Positions 1 through 6,478 of a stretch of DNA of 8,188 bases are shown here, one piece after another. The position numbers were made by a program, and so were the translations under genes. Source of the DNA: Bacteroides sp. (GTDB lineage: Bacteria; Bacteroidota; Bacteroidia; Bacteroidales; Bacteroidaceae); contig DYCT01000014.1 of NCBI GenBank assembly GCA_019417975.1, positions 6,165 to 14,352 on the forward strand. Reading direction: 5' to 3'. A model generated the notes under the pieces. That model ran no database searches. It was not told the DNA's origin and was given only the letters and a program-made list of their open reading frames with translations. Numbering within the stretch: the first letter of the stretch is position 1; every line of letters begins with the position of its first letter.

Positions 1-187
1 CGGACGCATTGTCTATGACGACAACGGAGTAGAGGTTTTCAACTTTGGTAAATACAAAGGTCAGCCGGTAGCCAAAATCCTTCTGCAAGAGCCCGGCTAT
101 TATGGTTGGATGATGCAAGGAGATTTTACCCTAAACACGAAGAATGTATTAACTAAAATCAAGCTTCGCGCTTTAACCGATAAATAA
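1..187 (+). CDS. C-terminal end of a probable DnaQ-family 3'-5' exonuclease (partial)
   Basis: Only the last 61 codons are inside the window; the reading frame starts at base 2 and ends with TAA at 185-187. The visible tail reads FNFGKYKGQPV, then YYGWMMQGDF and a basic end (LTKIKLRALTDK). A short FGKYKG...Y..W....F......L..I module of this kind resembles the small DUF3820 domain, and I know it as the C-terminal extension of DnaQ/polymerase-III-epsilon-like exonucleases in Bacteroides, which often sit directly before coaBC. The catalytic DEDDh exonuclease domain would lie left of the window and cannot be checked, so the family call rests on the tail and gene order. The gene ends 18 bases before coaBC and probably shares its transcript. 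An alternative is a stand-alone small DUF3820-like protein. Confidence 0.62.
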   Translation, partial: GRIVYDDNGVEVFNFGKYKGQPVAKILLQEPGYYGWMMQGDFTLNTKNVLTKIKLRALTDK

Positions 188-205
188 ACAACTTTCTATA
201 AAGCC

Positions 206-1405
206 ATGTCATTACAAGGGAAAAAGATAGTTTTGGGCATTACGGGAAGTATCGCTGCCTACAAAGCAGCAATACTTACCCGCCTACTCATCAAGCAAGG
301 TGCAGAAGTGCAAATCGTCATTACCCCTGCAGGAAAGGAATTCATCACTCCTATCACCTTGTCTGCACTAACCAGCAAACCTGTCATCAGCGAATTCTTT
401 GCTCAACGCGATGGGACATGGAACAGCCATGTCGACTTGGGTTTATGGGCTGACGCAATGCTTATAGCTCCTGCCACAGCCTCCACTATCGGGAAAATGG
501 CACACGGTATAGCCGACAATATGCTTATCACCACTTATCTGTCAATGAAAGCACCTGTATTCATAGCCCCTGCCATGGATTTAGACATGTATGCTCACCC
601 ATCTACCCAACGCAACTTGGATACACTGCGTTCGTATGGGAACCATATCATTGAACCGGGTGAGGGCGAATTGGCCAGTCACTTGGTAGGTAAAGGCAGA
701 ATGGAAGAACCTGAACAGATTGTAACAGAACTGTACACATTCTTCGAACAACAGAACACCCTTTCAAAAAAAAAAATTATAATCACTGCAGGACCGACCT
801 ATGAAAAGATAGACCCGGTTCGCTTTATCGGCAACTACTCTTCCGGTAAAATGGGATTCGCTTTGGCAGAGGAATGTGCCCGTCGAGGTGCAGAAGTTAT
901 TCTCATATCCGGTCCTACCCAACTGAAGACTACACATCCTCTCATCCAACGCATTGATGTAGAGTCTGCCCATCAGATGTTTCAAACAGCTATGCACTAT
1001 TATCCGCAAGCCGATGCGGGTATTCTCTGTGCAGCAGTGGCCGATTTCACTCCTGAGATAGTAGCTGACAAAAAGATAAAGCGAAAAGGAGATGAACTAA
1101 TCATCAAGCTACGCCCTACCGAAGACATAGCAGCCAATCTGGGCAAGCTGAAAAAAGAAGGCCAGATACTGGTAGGATTTGCTCTTGAGACCAATGATGA
1201 AAAACAAAATGCCCAAGACAAACTGCAACGTAAGAATTTTGATTTTATCGTACTAAACTCACTCAATGACAAGGGAGCAGGATTTCGCTACGATACCAAT
1301 AAAATCACCATTATTGATAAAATAAAGCAAACAGAATATCCGTTAAAGTCAAAGGAACTGGTAGCCAAAGACATTATTGACCAACTAACAAGCATTATCC
1401 GATGA
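206..1405 (+). CDS. coaBC: Bifunctional CoaBC: phosphopantothenoylcysteine decarboxylase / phosphopantothenate-cysteine ligase
   Basis: A 399-residue cytosolic enzyme, normal length for the fusion. CoaB joins cysteine to 4'-phosphopantothenate using CTP; CoaC then decarboxylates the product with FMN to 4'-phosphopantetheine, a coenzyme A precursor. The CoaC half (about 1-185) has the GITGSIAAYK start with G11 and G14, catalytic His75 in SHVDLGLWAD, and the PATAST flavin loop near 88-94. The CoaB half (about 188-399) has ITAGPTYEKIDPVRFIGN with Asn210, SSGKMG, AAVADF (276-281) and the lysine cluster at 289-294. Two CoaC positions that matter in E. coli are changed: Asp125 in PAMDLDMY (Asn in the PxMNxxM motif) and Ser158 in GELASHLVGKGRM (active-site Cys in E. 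coli). There is no Cys anywhere in the CoaC half. An 11-A run encodes the linker. ATG at 206 gives E. coli-like numbering; no Shine-Dalgarno is seen. The TGA overlaps the next ATG by 4 bases. Confidence 0.95.
   Translation: MSLQGKKIVLGITGSIAAYKAAILTRLLIKQGAEVQIVITPAGKEFITPITLSALTSKPVISEFFAQRDGTWNSHVDLGLWADAMLIAPATASTIGKMAHGIADNMLITTYLSMKAPVFIAPAMDLDMYAHPSTQRNLDTLRSYGNHIIEPGEGELASHLVGKGRMEEPEQIVTELYTFFEQQNTLSKKKIIITAGPTYEKIDPVRFIGNYSSGKMGFALAEECARRGAEVILISGPTQLKTTHPLIQRIDVESAHQMFQTAMHYYPQADAGILCAAVADFTPEIVADKKIKRKGDELIIKLRPTEDIAANLGKLKKEGQILVGFALETNDEKQNAQDKLQRKNFDFIVLNSLNDKGAGFRYDTNKITIIDKIKQTEYPLKSKELVAKDIIDQLTSIIR
766..776 (+). repeat. Run of 11 adenines inside coaBC at the CoaC/CoaB linker
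   Basis: Eleven consecutive A residues encode the end of Ser187, Lys188-Lys190 and the first base of Ile191, exactly between the two enzyme domains. Loss of one A (DNA or transcript slippage) gives Lys-Lys-Lys-Leu and an immediate stop, leaving a free CoaC domain of about 191 residues. Gain of one A gives about nine out-of-frame residues and a TGA. That slippage occurs is inference. Confidence 0.9.
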
Positions 1406-2310
1406 AGCGTTTCTTTGCCATATTACTCTGTATTTTTCTACTGACACCTTTCTATAGTGCTGCACAGGAGTTGAACTGCAAAGTCAGTATCAACCACTCC
1501 CAAATCCAAGGAACCAATACACAAGTGTTTACGACCTTAGAAAATGCCTTGAAAGAGTTTATCAATGACCGTAAATGGACATCAGCACAATATTCGCCCA
1601 ACGAACGTATCAACTGTTCGATGAACATTACCGTAAAAAAATACAGTGACGATGGTGCTTTCGAATGCGAACTCATTGTGCAAAGCAACCGCCCTGTATA
1701 CAATGCCAGCTACAACACCGTATTGTTCAACTTCAAAGATGCAAACTTCAATTTCAATTATCTGGAGTTTGACCCTTTGGAATTCAAAGACAATATAATT
1801 GATAATAACCTGACGGCGGTCATTGCCTACTATATCTACCTCATCATCGGTCTCGACATGGATTCCATGGCTCCTATGGGGGGTACAGATATTTTGCATA
1901 TCGTAGAAAATATTGTAAGCTCTGCACAGACTTTAGGAGAAACCGGTTGGAAAGCTTTCGATGACTCCCGAAATCGACATGCCCTTATCAGTGACTATAT
2001 GGATGGCAGTATGAAACCTTTGCGACAAATGATGTATGATTATCACCGAACCGGTCTTGACGAGATGGCTCAGAATGCCGACCGCGGACGTGCTAAAATC
2101 ACAGAATCGCTAAATCTGCTTAAACAAGCCAAAGAGAACAAAGCCATGTCTTCATTGCCTCAGATTTTCATAGATACAAAAAAAGACGAATTGGTAAATA
2201 TCTATTCCAAAGGGACTCAGAGTGAACGTGACGGTGTATATGAAATCCTGATGGATATCAGTCCGTCGCAATCGACGGCATGGGACAAGATAAAATCAGC
2301 TCAACCTTAA
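1402..2310 (+). CDS. Exported DUF4835 family protein
   Basis: A 302-residue protein with a clear Sec signal peptide: MKRF, a hydrophobic stretch from about 5 to 17, and a likely signal peptidase I site near SAA/QE (residue 21-22). There is no lipobox at Cys10. The mature part shows QELNCKVSINHSQIQGTN, the early conserved segment I associate with DUF4835 (PF16119), then a beta-rich first half and a helical second half. YNTVLFNFKD, FNFNYLEFDP and AYYIYLIIGLDMDSM are further typical blocks. The mature chain has three cysteines (26, 72, 89). The family is confined to Bacteroidetes and has no firmly established biochemical role known to me; I have a faint memory of a link to type IX secretion (name PorD) in some annotations but cannot confirm it. 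Its ATG overlaps the coaBC stop (ATGA), implying translational coupling, and recN follows after 6 bases. An envelope location is inferred from the signal peptide. Confidence 0.85.
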   Translation: MKRFFAILLCIFLLTPFYSAAQELNCKVSINHSQIQGTNTQVFTTLENALKEFINDRKWTSAQYSPNERINCSMNITVKKYSDDGAFECELIVQSNRPVYNASYNTVLFNFKDANFNFNYLEFDPLEFKDNIIDNNLTAVIAYYIYLIIGLDMDSMAPMGGTDILHIVENIVSSAQTLGETGWKAFDDSRNRHALISDYMDGSMKPLRQMMYDYHRTGLDEMAQNADRGRAKITESLNLLKQAKENKAMSSLPQIFIDTKKDELVNIYSKGTQSERDGVYEILMDISPSQSTAWDKIKSAQP

Positions 2311-2316
2311 CAGCTT

Positions 2317-3975
2317 ATGCTTCAATCTATACATATACAAAATTATGCCCTTATTGAAAAACTTGATATTTCTTTCGAAAAGGGATTTTCTGTAATCACG
2401 GGCGAAACAGGTGCAGGAAAATCAATCATCCTCGGTGCCATCGGACTCTTGTTGGGACAACGAGCAGATACCAAAGCTATCAAAAATGGTTGCAACAAAT
2501 GCACCATCGAAGCACAACTCGACATCTCACAATATCAGATGGAGCCCTTTTTCAAAGCACACGACTTGGAATACGACCCCAATGAATGTATCATGCGACG
2601 TGAGTTGCAAGCTTCAGGCAAATCGCGTGCTTTCATTAACGACTCTCCTGTGTCACTTGCCACCATGAAAGAGTTGGGAGAGCAGCTCATTGATATACAC
2701 TCTCAACATCAGAACCTGCTGTTGAGTCATGAAGGATTCCAACTGAATATCCTCGACCTGCTTGTACACAACAATGACGAGCTAACTGCATACCAAGAAA
2801 GCTACAATCAATATAAAAACACTTGTAAACAGCTCAACGCCCTACGCGAAGAGATGGAACGCAACAAGGCCGACGAAGATTATATCCGCTTCCAACTGGA
2901 ACAATTGGAAGAAGCAAACCTCAGTGTAGACGAGCAAGAAGAGTTGGAACAGGAGTCGGAACTCCTCAGTCATGCTGAAGAAATCAAATCGGGACTATAC
3001 GAAGTAAAACAACTTATCGATGGAGACGAGACCGGCATATTGCCGCAACTTAAAAGCAGTTTAAACACCTTGCACAACCTGCAAGCTGTATACCAACCGG
3101 CTCAAGAATTGGCAGACCGACTGGAAAGTTGCTATATCGATTTAAAAGACTTGTCGCAAGAAGCCAACAAACAGGAAGAGAACGTAGAGTTCAACCCCAG
3201 CAGACTTGACTTTGTCAACGAACGTCTGAATCTAATCTATTCGCTGGAACAAAAGCATCATGTACAGACGACAGCCGAACTTGTAACAATCACTGATAAC
3301 TTCCGCCAGCGATTGCAAACCATTACCTCGGCAGACGACCAAATCCTTCTGCTCGAAGAAAGACAGAAAGCTGAATATCAAGATGTATTGGAAAAAGCAG
3401 CTATCCTTACAGCCAAGCGTCGGCAGTCAGCCCAGATGATAGAACAGGAAATGCGTCCACGGCTCATACCTTTGGGTATGCCGAATGTACAATTCACCGT
3501 AGAGCTCACTCCACGAAAAGAGCCGGACGACACCGGAGCAGACAATGTTACTTTCCTCTTCTCAGCCAATAAGAACGGACAGTTACAACCTGTCACCTCT
3601 ATTGCTTCGGGCGGAGAGATTGCACGCGTCATGCTTTCGCTCAAAGCAATGATTAGCGGTAAAACACATCTGCCAACCATCTTGTTCGATGAGATAGACA
3701 CCGGAGTATCTGGCGAAATAGCCGATAAGATGGGAACTATCATGCAAGAGATGGGCACTCACATGCAAGTAATCAGCATTACCCACCTGCCACAAATTGC
3801 GGCCAAAGGTAAAGTGCATTATAAGGTATTCAAACAAGATAGCGAAACAGAGACACAAAGCAACATCCGTTTGCTTTCAGAAGAAGAACGAGTTGATGAA
3901 ATAGCACATATGCTGAGCGGAGCGATTCTGACCGATGCCGCCATCAACAATGCAAAAGAATTATTGAAACAATAA
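2317..3975 (+). CDS. recN: DNA repair protein RecN
   Basis: A 552-residue SMC-like ATPase of normal RecN length. RecN acts early in double-strand-break repair by binding and tethering DNA ends before RecA-dependent recombination. The N-terminal head begins MLQSIHIQNYALIEKLDISF and has the Walker A motif GETGAGKS at 29-36. The centre (about 150-370) is rich in Glu, Gln, Lys and Leu and is predicted coiled coil. The C-terminal head has the ABC signature ASGGEIARVMLSLKAM (from residue 430), Walker B ILFDEID with Asp458 and Glu459, and the H-loop His490 in ITHLPQIAA. All ATPase residues are present, so the protein should be active. ATG at 2317 lies 6 bases after the DUF4835 stop and gives the expected RecN start; no Shine-Dalgarno is visible. 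No LexA-like box is seen, so damage control, if any, must come from the upstream operon promoter. Confidence 0.96.
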   Translation: MLQSIHIQNYALIEKLDISFEKGFSVITGETGAGKSIILGAIGLLLGQRADTKAIKNGCNKCTIEAQLDISQYQMEPFFKAHDLEYDPNECIMRRELQASGKSRAFINDSPVSLATMKELGEQLIDIHSQHQNLLLSHEGFQLNILDLLVHNNDELTAYQESYNQYKNTCKQLNALREEMERNKADEDYIRFQLEQLEEANLSVDEQEELEQESELLSHAEEIKSGLYEVKQLIDGDETGILPQLKSSLNTLHNLQAVYQPAQELADRLESCYIDLKDLSQEANKQEENVEFNPSRLDFVNERLNLIYSLEQKHHVQTTAELVTITDNFRQRLQTITSADDQILLLEERQKAEYQDVLEKAAILTAKRRQSAQMIEQEMRPRLIPLGMPNVQFTVELTPRKEPDDTGADNVTFLFSANKNGQLQPVTSIASGGEIARVMLSLKAMISGKTHLPTILFDEIDTGVSGEIADKMGTIMQEMGTHMQVISITHLPQIAAKGKVHYKVFKQDSETETQSNIRLLSEEERVDEIAHMLSGAILTDAAINNAKELLKQ

Positions 3976-3993
3976 ATACACCTAACAACATTT

Positions 3994-4737
3994 ATGGAGA
4001 AAAGTGAAATGATATTTGGCGTTCGCGCCGTCATCGAAGCCATTCAAGCCGGTAAAGAGATTGATAAGATTCTGGTAAAAAAAGATATTCAAAGCGACTT
4101 GTCAAAAGAACTCTTCACTGCATTAAAAGGATTATTCATCCCTGTGCAGCGTGTACCAGTAGAACGCATCAACCGCATCACCAAAAAGAATCACCAAGGA
4201 GTTGTCGCTTTCATCTCAGCCATTACCTACCAGAAGACAGAAGATTTGGTACCTACCCTTTTCGAAGAAGGTAGAACACCATTCTTTGTCATGCTTGATG
4301 GCATCACCGATGTACGCAACTTCGGAGCCATAGCCCGTACCTGCGAATGTGCCGGTGTCGATGCCATCATCATACCGTCAAAAGGAAGTGTCAGTGTAAA
4401 TGCCGATGCAGTAAAGACATCTGCCGGAGCTTTACACACACTGCCCGTATGTAGAGAGCAAAGTCTCACACAGACCATCAAGTACCTCAAAGACAGTGGA
4501 TTCAAAATCATTGCTGCTACAGAAAAAGGCGACTACGACTACACCAAAGCCAATTACAAAGACCCGGTATGCATCATCATGGGAGCCGAGGATACCGGTG
4601 TAGCTTACGAACATTTATCCCTCTGCGATGAATGGGTAAAGATTCCACTCTTGGGTAGCATCGAGTCGCTCAATGTCAGTGTAGCTGCGGGCATCCTTAT
4701 TTATGAAGCTGTAAAACAGCGAAACTTGAACAACTAA
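3994..4737 (+). CDS. rlmB: RlmB/TrmH-family rRNA 2'-O-methyltransferase (probable 23S rRNA Gm2251)
   Basis: A 247-residue SPOUT-class methyltransferase of the SpoU/TrmH family, which uses S-adenosylmethionine to methylate a ribose 2'-hydroxyl. Residues 1-80 fit the small RNA-binding domain, with IFGVRAVIEAI at the start and HQGVVAFI at 67-74. The knotted catalytic domain carries motif 1 DGITDVRNFGAIARTCECAG (Asn109, catalytic Arg115), motif 2 IIMGAEDTGV (194-203) and motif 3 IPLLGSIESLNVSVAAGI (217-234). Motif 2 has Ala-Glu-Asp where many relatives have Ser-Glu-Gly. RlmB of E. coli modifies G2251 in the peptidyl-transferase P loop; the two-domain layout and length fit this, but another guanosine or a tRNA target cannot be excluded from sequence. 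ATG at 3994 is 18 bases after recN; a second Met at codon 6 is possible but would shorten the domain only slightly. Cytosolic. Confidence 0.85.
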   Translation: MEKSEMIFGVRAVIEAIQAGKEIDKILVKKDIQSDLSKELFTALKGLFIPVQRVPVERINRITKKNHQGVVAFISAITYQKTEDLVPTLFEEGRTPFFVMLDGITDVRNFGAIARTCECAGVDAIIIPSKGSVSVNADAVKTSAGALHTLPVCREQSLTQTIKYLKDSGFKIIAATEKGDYDYTKANYKDPVCIIMGAEDTGVAYEHLSLCDEWVKIPLLGSIESLNVSVAAGILIYEAVKQRNLNN

Positions 4738-4748
4738 AATTGCAACGT

Positions 4749-6449
4749 ATGAAAACACTTTTATTTTTTGCCTTGCTCCTTTGTTCGCAATGGTCAATTG
4801 CCCAGAAAGAGTCCCCGAAGTGGATAGGCAAAGCCAAAGAGTCGGTATTCTCGATTATTACCTACGACAAAGCAGACAAAATGCTGAATACAGGCAACGG
4901 ATTCTTTATCAGCGAAGACGGAATTGCTATTTCAGACTATTCCTTATTCAAAGGTGCCGATAAAGCAGTTGTCATCACCAGCGAAGGAGAAAAATTGAAC
5001 GTGAAGTACATCCTTGGCGCAGACGATATGTACGACATCGTAAAATTTCACGTACAAGTAAATAAAAAAGCACCTTACTATCTACCTGTTGCAAGCCCAA
5101 CACCGACACAAGGTGCCACCATCTACGTTCTTCCTTACTCTACCAAGAAGGAGCGCAATTGTACTACCGGTCATGTCAAAGAAACGGCTTCATTGCCAGG
5201 CGGATACAACTATTACACATTGGATATCCCATTCAGTGCCAAGAATGTCAGTTGTCCGGTTGTCAATGAGGCAGGAGAAGTCTTCGCACTCATCCAACAT
5301 GACGGTACCAAGCAAGCCGACGAAAGCTATGCGATAGATGCAGCATTTGCCGCAAGCCTAAACATCAACGCACTTACGGCCAATTCGTCTGTCTACAAGC
5401 CCATCGGCATCCGAAAAGCACTGCCACCTACCGAAGAGCAAGCTCTGGTCTGCCTGATGATGGAAACATCGCTCCTCGATAAAGATGCTTATTTGGAACG
5501 CATCAATACATTTATTGACCAATATCCAAAGAGTAGCGAAGGTTATATCCGACGCGCCAGCCACTATGTATATAATTATCCGGACCAAGCTCACTTCAGT
5601 TTAGCAGATGCCGACCTCGACAAAGCACTAAGCCTGACAAGCAAGAAAGACGACGTGTACTACAACAAGGCAAAACTCATCTTTACAAATGCAAATGCCC
5701 AAACACCGGTCAAATACAAAGATTGGGGGTACGACAAAGCATTGGAAGAAGCCGGAAAAGCCTTGGCAATACAAAAACTTCCACTCTACCAGCTACTAAG
5801 AGGAGACATCTATTTTTCCATGCAAACATATGCCAAGGCACTGGAATGCTACGAGGATGTAAACCACACCAAGATGGTTTCGCCCGAAAGTCTGTACAAA
5901 GCCGCGAAAGCAAAACAACAACAAAAAGTAGATATCAATGAAGTCATTGCTTTAATGGACAGCGCCATCAATCTCTACGGAAAGCCATATCCGCAAAATA
6001 TCGCTCCTTATATATTGGAATGCGCCCAGCTAAAAGAGGCACAAGGACGCTTCGCAGAAGCAGTGCAAAGCTACGATGCTTATTCGGAATGTACTGATGG
6101 AAATGTAAACGACCTGTTCTACTACCTGCGCGAACAAGCCAATTACAAATCAAAGAACTTTAAACGTGCTTTGGAAGATATTGAGTCTGCCTTGGCTATC
6201 ACTCCCAACGACGTGACCTACTTAGCAGAAAAAGGTGCAGTCCTCTTACGCATTGCCCGCTACGACCAAGCCATCGAATGCTTGAACAAAGCCTTGCAGA
6301 TAGACCCACAGTTTGCAGCTTGCTATCGTCTGATTGGTTTTTGCCAAATGCAACAAGGACATAAAGATAAGGCATGTGAAAACTTCAACAAAGCAAAAGC
6401 ATTGAATGACACTGCTGTAGACGGACTTATTCAAAAGAATTGCCGATGA
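4749..6449 (+). CDS. Exported trypsin-fold pseudoprotease with C-terminal TPR repeats
   Basis: A 566-residue protein with a signal peptide (MKTLLFFALLLCSQWSIAQ, cleavage near residue 18-20, no lipobox). ATG 4749 is chosen over the in-frame TTG at 4740, only 2 bases past the rlmB stop, because it starts directly at the Lys of the signal peptide. Residues about 28-205 resemble an HtrA-like S1 domain: GNGFFISEDGIAISD, GADDMYDIVKFHV and VSCPVVNEAGEVFALI line up with GSGFIIS.DG...TN.HV, D..TDLAVLKI and GNSGGPLxNxxGEVIGI. By eye, the catalytic His maps to Ser65, the Asp is kept as Asp96, and the Ser maps to Val167, so proteolysis is unlikely. Residues about 263-554 hold TPR-like helical pairs, clearest at 417-448, 455-488, 489-522 and 523-554 (for example RYDQAIECLNKALQIDP). 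A role as a periplasmic or surface scaffold is inferred. The stop codon lies in the terminator hairpin. Confidence 0.82.
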   Translation: MKTLLFFALLLCSQWSIAQKESPKWIGKAKESVFSIITYDKADKMLNTGNGFFISEDGIAISDYSLFKGADKAVVITSEGEKLNVKYILGADDMYDIVKFHVQVNKKAPYYLPVASPTPTQGATIYVLPYSTKKERNCTTGHVKETASLPGGYNYYTLDIPFSAKNVSCPVVNEAGEVFALIQHDGTKQADESYAIDAAFAASLNINALTANSSVYKPIGIRKALPPTEEQALVCLMMETSLLDKDAYLERINTFIDQYPKSSEGYIRRASHYVYNYPDQAHFSLADADLDKALSLTSKKDDVYYNKAKLIFTNANAQTPVKYKDWGYDKALEEAGKALAIQKLPLYQLLRGDIYFSMQTYAKALECYEDVNHTKMVSPESLYKAAKAKQQQKVDINEVIALMDSAINLYGKPYPQNIAPYILECAQLKEAQGRFAEAVQSYDAYSECTDGNVNDLFYYLREQANYKSKNFKRALEDIESALAITPNDVTYLAEKGAVLLRIARYDQAIECLNKALQIDPQFAACYRLIGFCQMQQGHKDKACENFNKAKALNDTAVDGLIQKNCR

Positions 6450-6467
6450 TTATCGGCAATTCTTTTG
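6432..6467. terminator. Probable bidirectional intrinsic terminator
   Basis: A perfect inverted repeat: CAAAAGAATTGCCGAT at 6432-6447, loop GATT, and the exact reverse complement at 6452-6467. Read on either strand, the stem ends in a CTTTTG run, and the central GCCGAT/ATCGGC part is the GC-rich core. It overlaps the last five codons and the TGA (6447-6449) of the plus-strand gene and starts 11 bases beyond the end of tilS on the minus strand, so it can end both convergent transcripts. The U run is short (four U) and is part of the stem, so strength is uncertain. Confidence 0.82.
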
Positions 6468-6478
6468 CTAATAACAAT

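Noticed and set aside
228..235. TAGTTTTG match to the -7 box early in coaBC
   Set aside because: No -33 element 19-21 bases upstream and it lies after the coaBC start codon.
3465..3480. CATACC-TTTG-GGTATG hairpin and a TACCTTTG match to the -7 box inside recN
   Set aside because: No TTTG-like -33 box at the right distance, and it lies within conserved coding sequence, so it is likely chance.
3378..3758. Minus-strand open frame of 126 codons inside recN
   Set aside because: Lies opposite the conserved RecN C-terminal head; no domain, no promoter, typical antisense shadow.
4582..4611. Motif 2 of the RlmB-like enzyme reading GAEDTG instead of GSEG.G as a possible inactivating change
   Set aside because: This motif varies among SpoU-family members and motifs 1 and 3, including Asn109 and Arg115, are intact, so an active enzyme is more likely.
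4740..4748. TTG start three codons upstream for the pseudoprotease-TPR gene
   Set aside because: It adds only Met-Gln-Arg before a standard MK signal peptide start and leaves just 2 bases after the rlmB stop; ATG 4749 is simpler.
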